Positions 12,847 to 25,200 of a DNA stretch of 64,000 bases are shown here, one piece after another. The position numbers and the translations under genes are program-made. Within the stretch, counting starts at the first letter, position 1. Each line of letters begins with the position of its first letter. The notes beneath the pieces are model-generated. The model did not search any database. It had not been told where the DNA came from and was given only the letters and a program-made list of their open reading frames with translations. Source of the DNA: Cheiracanthium punctorium (Eukaryota > Arthropoda > Arachnida > Araneae > Cheiracanthiidae); the NCBI GenBank assembly GCA_038373885.1, contig JAWZYV010016015.1:62001-126000 (forward strand), given 5' to 3'.

Positions 12847-12989
12847 CTGTAAGAGAAATGTATTTAGTTACTAAATAAGCAATTTATTTTTAGAAACATC
12901 ATGCATAAACCGATTCTTCAAGTAAAATGAAAATAAGCATACAGATTTCAAAATAACGTTTGATAGTTTCTGGAATAGTGAACAACTAA

Positions 12990-13100
12990 ATTTTCAGAAA
13001 AGTAGTTATACAGTGGACTCTCGTATTAAGGAATCCGCAGGGATTACTCAAAGAGTACATAAAATAAAAAATTCGTAAAATCCAGGGCTCGCAAAATTGA
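12990..13100. mobile_element. possible pogo/Tigger MITE end
   Basis: CAGTGGACTCTCGTATTAAGG is one base longer than the core seen in pogo/Tigger termini (CAGTnGACTCTCG). Only this one end was found. Confidence 0.35.
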
Positions 13101-13451
13101 GTCGTAAAATTGTCTGTGGAAGTGCATTTGGGACCACTCGCTTGTTCGTAAAATCATTACGTATTTCTTTAGTCATATTCACTTAGGAATATGGGTGAAA
13201 ATACAGTAACTATATAGGGTGTCCCCAAAACACTCACCTAGATTTTTTTTTTTAAATGTTCGTGATAGACATTAACAATAATTTACGTTAAAAAAAGTAC
13301 AGAATTTTATGGTATCAATTAAAATTTTTAAGAGATTAAATCTAAATAAATACAAAATTTAAATTGTTATACGGCCTTCGTACAAAAAATGTTCAGTTAG
13401 TAAAGTTCATTAATGAGGTCATGTACAAAATTTGAACATTTTATTCTTTAA

Positions 13452-14596
13452 AATGTCGGACCCAGACAGCACAGCAAACTTGCATCAAACTTGCAGCAAG
13501 CTTGATTTATCAAGTCAGTAAACTTGAATTAGGCTTGAAAATTTTAAGCTTTTAGGCTTGAAAATTTTAAAATAGTTGTAAGCTTAATGCAAGCTTGAAT
13601 CAAGTGTTCCAGTTTACAATTGCCCAGCTTGCATTAACCTTGACATTTCAAACTTGAATCAAGCTTGACATAGCAAGCTTAATTTCAAGCTTAAAAAATT
13701 TTCTAAATACACGGGGCGCCGGTCGGCGAACTCGCCCCACATATTTTACTTTGACACGCATTTCCCCCTCTACGCTGAAATTTCAATTTAATTTAATCTG
13801 TTTCCATGAAGTGTTCGCGGCTAGAATAGAACCCGGGACCTTTGGGTTGGGAGGAGAACTCGCTATCCGTTCAGCCACTAAGCCTCGCGCAACTATGACT
13901 AAAGTTTGAAGTGAATTATCACACCGTTTTCTGGCCAGATTGATAAGTGAGCGATTTGTTATTTGTTTCTTTTATTTTTCCATGGGATGCATCAAAATTA
14001 AAATAATGTTATGTGTGATTTAGAGACTCTACTAATAGGGAAATAAACATAATATAAACTTAACAGCAGCACACGTTTTAAAACTTTCAAAATCAAGACA
14101 AACGGCTGATTTTGAAATCAATTTCGTAGTATAATTGTATTTTATTTTGAAGAATTTCCATATTTGGAAATATAGAATCTTTTTTTTTTTTTAATTCTAT
14201 GGTCAATTACATTTATGACTGATGATAAATTATTTTGTAGCGGCCGGAAACCGCCTCATTCTACCACCCATAAAGTGAAGTATATTAACTAACTAAATTG
14301 TGTTAATTATATTAAAATTTATTTTTAAGGCTAATTAATTAGTTAATGGAATTACTAATGTTAATTAGATGTAAATAAAACTAAAACTCCCCTCGTGTTA
14401 CACTTCAGAGGGGCTTATTATCCCATTCATTCCTTCCCCTTAGACTTTTCAATGTCCCATTCTCCTTCTCGCCTACAGCGACAGATGGCGCCATCAGCGC
14501 AATAATCAAGCTAATGGATTGAAATGTCAAGCTTGTATTACTACGTCAAATTCAAGTCAATGTCAAGCTTGATTTAAGCTTATGTGCTGTCTGGGG
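13452..14596. mobile_element. CCCAGACAGCACA-ended element with HindIII-site arrays and SINE-like core
   Basis: Perfect 13-bp terminal inverted repeats CCCAGACAGCACA / TGTGCTGTCTGGG. Next to each end lie arrays of 'CAAGCTTGA' variants (13465-13700 and 14510-14590). Inside is a tRNA-derived unit (13700-13893, minus). A stretch at about 14240-14505 is absent from the related copy at 46218 and may be a further insertion. No coding sequence. Confidence 0.7.
13700..13893 (-). repeat. tRNA-derived SINE core
   Basis: Minus strand: A-box-like TAGTGGCTGAACGG and B-box-like GGGTTCTATTC about 35 bases apart, followed by a G+C-rich body with GGGCGAGTTCGCC. The related copy in 46345-46530 has TTGGCTAAATGG and GAGTTCGATCAC. 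The cloverleaf is not complete, so this is a SINE and not a tRNA gene. Confidence 0.6.
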
Positions 14597-14950
14597 AGAT
14601 AGGTTTAAATAATGTTGGTGAAGTACTATACAGTACCAATAATACAAAACTATGTAATTATACAATAACTGTTTTCTTTCGTAAGTTTTTAAGATAAAGT
14701 GCTCAAATTTTGTACATTACCTAATTAATGCAGGAGATACATTTTACTATTTGGGATTTTTTTTTTTTTTGCATGGGGACCGTATAAAAATTAAATTCTG
14801 TATTTATTTAGATATAATCTCATGAAAATTTTAATTGATGACATAAAATTCTGTACCGTTTTTTTACGTAACTTTGTAATTTGTTGTATATGTCTATAAT
14901 CAATATTTAAGGAACAGAAATCGAGGTCTGTGTTTTGGGTACACCCTGCA

Positions 14951-16155
14951 TATTTTACTATAGAAAGCATAATAAATATTAAATTTATTGATAAACAAGT
15001 ATTTCAAAAAATGAGATGATGGTACAAAAGTATACATGGATATATTAACAATGCACAAATTGTAATATAACCTAAGATTTCATAAAAAATTAATAACAAA
15101 TATGAGGAACAACAGAATTTTTTTTTAAATTGACGTATTATTCACATTATTTATATCATTCAGGAAAAATAATGTTTAGTTTAATTCAAAAAAATTTTAT
15201 TATTGCTACTTTAACGCAATATTTAGTTAAATCAACAAAATATTTAATTGAATTCATCAAACTGTTGTGGGATGGGAACTTCACATAATTTTTTAATTGA
15301 TAAATAAATTGACACAGACACAATGAAAACTTTAAAAAAAGAAGTGGTTAAAATATTTAAGCAACCAGATAAATGATATCACAGATTAAATTAGATTTCC
15401 TTATAAAAGCATTATATTTGAATATAGTTAAATATTTGATATTCATGTACTTTTAAAAGTTGCATGTAAAATTACTAATCACTACGTAAAATGTACGTTA
15501 CACATGTTGAAGTGATTCGTCAGTTCTTTAGACACAATAAATTTTTTATAACTTCGTTAAAGTGAGAATAATTTTGTTGATAACACTATATTAAGTATAT
15601 TTTTAAATAAAAGATTCAAATGCACACTTTAAATTAATTTTTTTCCCAAGAACATTTAATAGAAACTCTGATAATCATTCATATTTTTGTTGCTGTTTTC
15701 CTGCCACACAATTTGAAATGAATGTATTGAGGGAATAAATTTAGAACGTTAAGAAAAGTAGGAAAATTAGAATAATATATTAAAAAAATCAATTATATAT
15801 ATATTATTTCGTTGAACTTATCTAACGTATAAAGCAATAATCAGGTACAATTCGTTCGTTAGATTGAGGTTTCAAAGCTTATTTTTTGGTAAAGATTCGA
15901 TAAAAATTTACAAAATTTGTCATTTATTAAATAGAGGTTCGAAAAATTCAGAATTTATTTATATTTATTAAGCTATTTGACCATATTAATCTCATCACTT
16001 TAACTATTTCTTTTAGCACAACATAATAACATTGTTATTACGAAACAGATTGTTTTAGAAAATGCAAAATTATATTAATCTGAAGAGTAGTTTAATAATG
16101 ATTAAATCTAAAGTAACCACTTCAATAAACATCTTAATAGATCTTACTTTAAATG
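14951..16155. other. 3' flank of the ADAMTS gene, nothing else recognised
   Basis: Very AT-rich, with no open frames, TIRs or tRNA-like boxes. If the proposed 3' UTR splice is right this is intron; otherwise it is UTR and downstream flank. Confidence 0.4.
15953..15958 (-). terminator. alternative polyadenylation signal AATAAA
   Basis: TTTATT on the plus strand (AATAAA on the minus), about 200 bases past the stop codon, would give a short unspliced 3' UTR. Such hexamers are frequent by chance in AT-rich DNA, so this is only a candidate. Confidence 0.25.
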
Positions 16156-16251
16156 TCATGGCGGAGCTACGTCCAACAGTAATCCCGAGTGACCACTAGT
16201 AGAGCATCTAGCACAGTAACCTCCGCATTTTCCTTGTATAACTTGACCACC
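16156..16251 (-). CDS. exon u: end of GON domain and stop codon
   Basis: Residues 1083-1113, then TGA at 16158-16156. [10 protein letters not shown] is the highly conserved end of the GON domain (GKCGGYCGKC), followed by about 15 residues ending DVAPP. Acceptor TTTTTAG after a pyrimidine run. Eight bases past the stop is AAA|GTAAGA, a good donor, so the exon may be spliced to a 3' UTR exon. Confidence 0.95.
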   Translation of the reverse strand, partial: GGQVIQGKCGGYCARCSTSGHSGLLLDVAPP

Positions 16252-19200
16252 CTAAAAAGCAAGATCATCAAGATTTAGGATAATAATCTGGAAATCATTT
16301 TTTTAATGGATTCGTAAACGATTATTTTTTTTAATTCGATTGTCTACATTTTGGAACATTTGTATATAAAAAGAAAGAAATATAAGAGTGAAAGTAATTT
16401 TAATTATACTTAGTGTTTTATTACAAATAGTTTAATGCAAAATAGTAAATAATATAATTCAAAAATTGTTCACAATGATTAAAAATGTATTTAAAAAATA
16501 GTAAATGTAGTACTTTTAGTGAAATCTGAGAACGATGTAGTTGTTTTTTTACCCCTCGGGTACTTGCTAAGAAACTTGTATCTAAATATAGAACTTGAAA
16601 AAAAAATATCAATGCAGTCACTTACCTCTAACCATCTTATTCTGCTGGAGGAATAATTCCCAACAGTTGTCCATTTAGTAAGAGGGGATACTACAAAACC
16701 AGTTCCCAATAAGCTCAAAGAAAATCGGCCTTGGGCACAAGATACTTTACTATAACAATCTCCAGATTCACCTACAGGAACAGGGCTTCCTTTGTGGGTT
16801 TGTGAAAATGTCAGATCATGGGCTAATAAATAAATTAACAAATAAATATTATATACTTATATTTGTAGTTAAGAAAATAATTAAGTGAAATCGATGAATT
16901 AGCTAAACACGATAGTTTATTCTATAAGAGTGCTTAAATGGATTCATTGTTTGTGTTAAGGCAAAGCTACGCAAGAGCTATCTGCCTAGTAGGGTGGGGT
17001 AGCTTGGTCAGAGGACCTTTTTAAGGATCTCTAAAGCAGCAGGAGAAAGCAGCCCAAAACTCCAGACTGTTAGATCGATAGCAGTTCGTTAGGCCAGAAC
17101 GCTGGACCTTCAAACTTCAGATATCTACCATGTTCTTGGCTTTATCCACTCGGCCATAGTAGGGCTTAAAAGTGCTTTAAAGCTAAAATGTCTTTACAAA
17201 TGCAGACACAGCATTTTCCAACATCATGTATCTGTTTATGATGATTCACTCTGAGTTTTGATATTCATTGACATATGTGTATTTTAATTTTCATTTTATA
17301 ACACACTAAAATGTTTTTATCATCTGTTATTGGAGATCTACTCTGGAATCTATTGCTTTTGAGTGAATATTTAAAAATAATTTTCGCTTTAAAATTTCAC
17401 TTTTATTATTTAAATTTTTTGGCTGATTCGATTTATACGAAATTTAAAATTTAACAGTATCAAAGGTACACAAAGGTTACATAATTTAAATATTGCGTAA
17501 ACAAAGATAAAACAAGGTTATATAATTACACAAATATATAATGAGGAAACATGACTCAGACTCCTTAATCAAATTTTTAAAGAAAACTGAACATTAAAAA
17601 AATATTTTTCTTTTATAAACATAAGCATACGAAATTCGAAAATGCATTAATGCTACTAAAATATCTACTATTAATGTGTGCAAAACTTACATCAACGGAA
17701 TAAAGATGACTCCCGTTTGTTAACTGAGTACATATTAATTTAGAACGGCTACTGATTCAGGTAAAATTTATCATGCTCGAACCTTTAACCCTTTGAGGCG
17801 CAACCCTTTCCCAATGCTGAAAAAAGGGTAGCCGTTACCATCGCTCGACTTAACTACCAGCAAGATGGCGGACGATCGAAACGTTCATCGCGTGCCACAG
17901 ATCTAGAGACCCTTTTTTGACGACAGCTGTCGTCAAAAAAAGGTCTCTAGATCTATGGCACGCGATGAACGTTTCGATCGTCCGCCATCTTGCTGGTAGT
18001 TAAGTCGAGCGATGGCAACGGCTGCGCTTTTTCAGCATTGGGCAATCTATCCAGCTGTTCTCGCATTCTTCCCTTTTTCAGAAGATGTCAGTGCCGTTAA
18101 AAATAATCGGGACAATTTTTTTACGGGAAATGACGTGCTAAAAAGTAAAGGATTCATGTCACCCGCAACTATTTTTATAGAAATCAAATCTATTCTTCGT
18201 GACAGGCAACAGTCAAAACGTCAGAGTTTGGTGTTCCCAGAGTGGGAACACTGCGCGTTAAAGGGTTAAAAGTTGAGTTCACTTCAAATGTAGGCAATTC
18301 GTAAGGTAGGGAGTGTTACTTTCTCACACACGTTTTCTGGGATCATTTATTGCGTGTTAAAGCAACAGAATATATTTGACTGAGTATTTATCAAATTTTA
18401 TATATATTTGTAAAATTTCATTAAATTAATATTTACATGTCGAAGTAATATTCTTAAATCCCTTAAGTCTGAAATTTTCTATTAAAACTAGATCTAGAAG
18501 TAAACATAAATGCATTCACATGAAGAAAAATGTGTTTACGTCTTTCCTTTCAAAACTGGTATCTCGCAAAATACTTCTGAGACCGTCTGCAATCTGTACA
18601 GTCACCGATACTCCTATCTTTCTGTCAACCGTACTTATCTTCAGGGGGCAATTCAATAAACAATGTATATTATTTCTCACTTCTTTGGATATATATCCAG
18701 GTGTTTTAACATATTATATCACTTGCTGACAGGAAGTCAAACCGGTTGGTAAATCTATACTAAAAACTTAACTGAGCTAAAGCTTTGTTTACAAGCTACA
18801 AAAACTTTCCTAAGAATGTTAAAGGCTGAGTTATATTTAAACAATCGCACACAATTCGATGTTGGTGTCCAAAGGACATACGAAGAGTTCCTGACCGAAC
18901 AACAAAGAAATACGTACAGTAATATAAAAAGTGACTGTGAATACTAATCCAAATCACCTTAATCTCCAAAGGAAATGTAATGAATTTTATAAAGTATCTA
19001 TAGATAGAAAGATCAAAACAGTTTTTAAAAATTACTGTAGCTCCCAATATATATACCCTTGGGGCTATATAAGAAATTCCTATTAAAAATTATTATAAAA
19101 AATTTTGAAACAAAAGTATTAATATCGTAACTACACAATTTTTCATTTATTAAAATTTGATTTATGTTTGTATTTTGTATAATGTGTTTGGAAGAAATAA

Positions 19201-22200
19201 AAAAATAACCAATGCTATACTGTTTAATGATGTATCTATAATTTAGAGTGCACCCCCCTCCCCTAAAAAAAAATTGCAATTAGAATGAAATTTCTTGACT
19301 TCGGGTAAAAAAATATTACTTTTTTTTTTTACTATCTGATTTTATCAAAAGGGGAATTAGAGAAATTCGGATGTGCGCTTTATTTTACATTTCTAGGAAC
19401 GAATATTGAAATTAGCTGAAATGCTCTTCGCCTTTATATTTTCTTTAAAGAAAAAAAATCTATATAAATAAATTAATTAATAAACACAGAAAAATGAAAT
19501 AGATGCATTCAAATCTGAAATCGCAAAAGACGGGGAGCTTAAAATAAAACTACTGAAAGTATCCAATAATACTCTCCACGACTTATAATACCCAATAATA
19601 CTTGATGATATCTCTGCGTATCACCTCTCAGCTGAGTTAAAACTTCCAGTCACGAAAATGAACAGTAACCAAGTTTATTTGTTTTTACGTCTGTTTTAAT
19701 ACAAACAAAACCATTACATTCAAATTCAAAATAAACAGAAAGATAAATAAGTAAATAAATACAAATTATTTTAAAAACAGCGATTTATAAGTATAATTAA
19801 AAAAATTAATAAAGCACAAAGGAACACTAGCATTCACTTTTATTACTTAAAATATCTGGCATTTAAGCCAGATTTTAAAATGCACAGGGTTTTATCACTC
19901 TTGCTGATAATTTAAAAAGTTCCTTAACACTACTGTCACATGTGATCTTAAGGCAGCCATCAGTTTTTTTCAATGCAGTTTTTCAATGCGGTATTTAAAG
20001 AGAACTTTTAGACGGACTTTTTTTCTGTTATACTTACTGTGAACAGCAAGACTTGTAATGTTTATTGCTATTCTTTGAAATGATGTAAGTCCTGCATCAC
20101 TGTTTTCGTCCAATTCACATTCACAAGCGTCGAAACGAGCCCCTCTGTAAGGACAGGTACTGGCGTTTTTTAACCTGGGAGAAAATATAAAATGTTTCAT
20201 TGAAAATTTGCCTGAAACGACCAATAAAAAGATTATGACTACAAAGTAAAATCACGTTCAGATGTCTAAGAAATACCGATTTTTTTTTCTTTTAACGAAA
20301 TTTCGAGGTAACTAACAAAAGAGTATAATGCATTTGCAATGCTTCAAAATAAATTAATTAAAGAAGGCATACATAACTAACAAAAGATGATAATGCATTT
20401 TCAATGCTCCAAAATAAATCAATTAAAGAATACATACATAACAAACAAAAACAAAAACAATACGTTAAAAAATGTAATTGTTTAAACTTATTAAATTAAA
20501 AATGAAACATTTATAGCATAAGCACCTAAAAAATAGTATTTACATAAGTAATGCATGACTATTCGAATAGATAAATTTATTACCACATGAATTTCGCTTA
20601 TAAAAATTCAGTTGCTGATGTTAGTTTTAATTTTTGTAAATTACTCTATGCGTAAAATTGTATTTCTACACTGTACAAAGCACAGAGAAAGCCACTTCTT
20701 GTTAGAATAAAAATAATTGAATTTTTAAAGCGTCAGTTACTTTTCCAAATCACAAGATAATTTTGTCTTCATCTATTTAAATTATTCAGAGAAAAGAATT
20801 GTTTTCCTCGTTTACTTGGAGAAATTTTTATTTCATCTAAAACGGGAATTTTTGTTTTGGCATTACACAAAATTAAGTGCTTTTAAATTCAGCGAGCTCG
20901 GTATAATGTTAAATTAACGAAATTATGATACTTCGTATGGGAAGTTTTAGGGAAAATTTTTTACGACTATCATACAGAGAAACTAATTACTCTTGACAAA
21001 ATACATTCTAACTGACTCATTAAGAATTTTTATGTCCTTTTAACCCTATTCTCTTTTATAGCGGCAATTTCTCCTCCTTATCAGACAGTTTCCTCTTTAG
21101 ATTGTTCTTGAGATGGCTAAGGGAAAGTTATATTTTGGATTTTCTGCAATAAAACTAGTCATATATTTCTAATATTTCTAATTCAAGTTATAAATGCATT
21201 ATAATTTCAGTCAAAGAAAAACGTGATATGCCTCTAACATTTTTAGATTTTTAAACATAAACGCGCCTTTGTTCTAAACAGGTTGTCACAAAATGCCTTA
21301 AAAATTCCTGCTGCTTCCGTGGACACGATGAAAGATAAGCTCGGCGGGGATCAGAATTATGGTCCTAAATCCACTAAAAGAATCCACGGGGAAGCAACTG
21401 CATCGTAACTTCTGACGAAATATCCACTCAGCATCGTGAACTCGCAAAAAAGAGGGAAAGGAAGAAAATGTTCAGCGGACATAGAAAAAAAAAGATAGTT
21501 TTTCGTAACTTTCCCAAAGTAGATTTATGAAGCAGTGAAACGTTAAACACGACATTAAGCATTGCTCCCCATTCATTTTTGAGCTACGAGAAATGTGAAG
21601 AAATGTTTTAACTCGTGATTCAGAAATTTATTTATTATTTTATTTTATTTTGCACTGTATGAGCAGCTGTTTGGCTGTAAAATTTATTTGCATAAATATT
21701 AACTATTAAGAGTATTTTTACTAAAAAGTTAAAAGAAATATTTTAAATATTGTAATATTATTGTTTAATTATTTTGAAATTGTCTTTTTTATTTTAATAT
21801 TTTAAAACAGTTGAATTCAATAAAGGTATCTTAGGTAAACAGATGAGTGAAGAGGGCATTTTATAAAGTGTACTATTTAATTAGCTACCACATAAAAAAA
21901 TATCAAAGGAACAATGAAATTCATTGAATTATCCTTTTAAAGAGTATTTTTTTCTAGTAATAGTATCTTAAAATAGTTTTAGGATTGAGACTGACCAGAA
22001 AAGAAATAATTTTGACACTTTCAACCTCAGCTACCTTATGCTATTAAAAGGCAAGACAATTCAGATTTGATGCCTATAATTACCATATTTATCGACGCGA
22101 CTTAAGTTTAAGGGAATGTTTGCTTACAAAATACTGCTGGCTGGTTAAATTAAAGCACAGTATTGATAACTTACGTTGCATTTATTCGATAAGTAATTCA

Positions 22201-25200
22201 ATCCAAAAAATTAATTTCTCATGTTTACCAAGCTGGAAACGGAATTCTCATGAAATGCTGTTATTTATGTGTATGAAAATAATATTTCTTGATTACACAC
22301 AAAACGTATAGCCCAAGAAAACTATAAAAGCTACAGCAATTAACGTTTATATTAAAAGGACTAATTTAGTTAAAGATGCATTATCACATACCTCTTATTG
22401 TACACTTCAGAGTAATTATCTTGTTCTCCCCTTGGTAGAGTAATGTATTCCTGAGGTTGACTTGTATTCATTTTCGAGCAGAATATCTTGACGTACCTTC
22501 CTCTTAAGTAGATGTCCTGTTCTCCGTCTTCGGTAATGTTACCTCTGATTTTGAAATCCAAGCAGTGAATAGCTGGACCTATTATGCAATAAAAAATAAA
22601 ACGTAGTATTTAGATAAGTGAAGTTAATCTTTGTTTTTGAGGTTATATCAGGGTAGTATTGAAAGGAAACGATAGTTAGACTTGTAAATGTTTATTCTTA
22701 ATTATGTATTATAACGAAACTGCTAAAATAGTTAAGAGTTCCTGTAATATTTTAAAAACTTTCTCTAGTTTAATCATTTATGACATTATACAAAAAAATT
22801 AGATATCTACATTTATAATAACTTTAAAATTTATCTTCTGATATTCTTAATTGCAAATTCACTGACTATAAATATGTGTTCCATTTGCTATTATCAGTGC
22901 AGAAATAAAAAATGGAGATCCATTATTTATTTGCGAAAACATATTTGTGAAATAAAGAAGAATCAAGAATGGCTTTCTTATTTATCAACATTTTTTTTTT
23001 TTTACAAATTTTGATAAAACTTTCATTTTAATACAATAGCGGCACTTTTTAAAATAATCATTTTGACATCACCCTGAAATGCCGATTGGTTTTCATGAAA
23101 TAAACCTCACACCCTTGTTGTCGTAATTAGTACTGGAGAAAAGAAATTTGTTTTTTCTGTTTTTGTTCTAATGAAAGCAAATTAAATGTTTCCCTCCTCA
23201 GTTTATGCTTCTTTTTAATTTTAGTGTTAAAATAACCGTTTAACACGGGAAGAAATCACACAATGTATCCAATTTTATGCATTTGCTTGACATAACAAAT
23301 GCATATACATACATGGCCGAGGATAACAGTGTCGTCGTCTCTGAGGTTTTGCAGCATCATCACATTCAGAATTTGGCACTCGTCTTCCTTCTGAGTTGTA
23401 GCATTTTATCTTACGTCTTTGTTTTCCAGCTCCGCATGTCACAGAACACTGAAATAGTTATTTCAGATATTAATTTTAAAATATAATAAAACCTGCACCA
23501 CACTTATTGCAGTAAAAAATAATAAACAGCATATCATACATTTTCTTTTAAAAGTGTTATAAAAGGATAGAAGAGTAATATTTGTAGACACACACACAAA
23601 CGTAATGAAATTTTGAAATTGTGCAGTTTCAACTTTTTGAGTGATGCTATTAGATTCACGCATTTAGTAAATATTTCAGGAGTTGAAAAACCATTTCTTT
23701 CGCAATTTTAAAGCTATAAAATTGAGGCTTTTCACACAGTTACCCTCTAAATAACAGTACAAGGGGTGTAGTAGCTAACAAATCAGTAGTGGCTGTTACT
23801 GACATGTAGTGGATATTTTATCACACCTTGTGTCCGGGTTCGATTCCCGACTTGGACGTTTACTTGTCCTTCCCTTCATAGGGGGCAACGGTGGCCGTCC
23901 ACTGGTACCCCATAATAAAATGGCGCGTAATTCCGGCCTTATTACTGGCAAAAATGCTTGATGAGAAAGTGCCCGCCCACTGGAAAAAACCCTCTCTAAA
24001 TATTGTTCTTATTGGCCGATATTAAAGCTAAATGGTTTTAACTGAAATTATTTTTGTAATTTAAAGTCTTATGTTTATAATTTGCATGTTTATAGTAGAC
24101 GCCGCTTAATGCAATCACGGTTAATGTTATCATTTGTTTAATATTATCAATAACCTCTCGTATTCGAATTAACGCAAAAGGGATCGCTACATCGCTTAAT
24201 GTTATCAAATTTTAGGCCAATTGGTTAATTTTCGCTGAGCGATTCTGGCGATTCCATTCTTGTATTACATAAATAAATACTTTTTTTACGGCGCAGTTAA
24301 AACACATAAAGATAGTCTTCCTACAAGCCAACGCAACATCGTTGCTTCAACCATGCGATCAAGCAGTAATCCGAACGCTTAAAGCCTATTACAGAAAAGA
24401 AATGCTCTCACGAATCTTGGAAAACATGGAAGATACGGGAAAAAAAATAGTGGGAGTAACTCGGCTACGATATATTTGTTGGTTAAGGCGTGGAATGAAG
24501 TGTCAGAAAAGACGATTCGCAATTGTTTCCGACGTGGAGGATTCTTACAACCAGAAGAATAAGCCTATGCAGTTGTGGAAGAATTGGAGAAAATTATCAG
24601 TGCTTGTGCTCACCCGACATGACAGCTCAAGATTTCGAAGCTTGGATGGACATCGACGAAAGCTTAGAAACTTCGGCTGTATTAATTGATTACGACATTT
24701 GTGAAACTGTATCGAACATATCGACGTCTGTTTCTGATGAAGATGAACCCGAAAATGTTATCGAGGAAGAGACTCCAACGAGTGCTGAGATGAGGAATGC
24801 GCTTCGAATTTTGTGACTGGGCGTGCAAGAAAAGCTGAGACTGATGAGTTTCGTAAGCATAGGCCAGGCAATCAACAATCGATGATTTCTTTGTTCATTG
24901 ACACGTATTTACTATTTTCTGCTGAAATTGTCCACCACTCACCATTACGAGCTGTCCTTTTTTTAATTTATATTTTTCGTTTATTATAATCGATCGGTTA
25001 TATTTATCAAAATCAGATCGGCCCGATGTGATCACATTAAGCTGCGTCTACTGTAGTTTTAAAAATGTAACAGCTTCTTAAGCATAGCGAAAATTTGAAC
25101 TAGATTTCAGATATAATTTTCTGATATAAATGGCTGCGAGAACACCTATTTTGTTTCATAATCATCTAAATAAATGAATAAAATATATACTTAAATATGA

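Larger units (their letters stand above)
13215..14950. mobile_element. mariner-type foldback MITE split by another element
   Basis: Left end TAGGGTGTCCCCAAAACAC and right end TTGGGTACACCCTGCA are inverted; arms 13215-13445 and about 14680-14950 are imperfect inverse complements (shared blocks include 'AAATTCTGTAC..' and 'TTTGTAATTTGTTGTATA'). The centre was opened by insertion of the 13452-14596 element. The same foldback family occurs at 7477-8174. Confidence 0.6.

Noticed and set aside
13700..13893. tRNA gene
   Set aside because: A- and B-boxes are present, but the acceptor and anticodon stems do not pair well, there is a long G+C-rich body after it and related copies occur in repeats; read as SINE.
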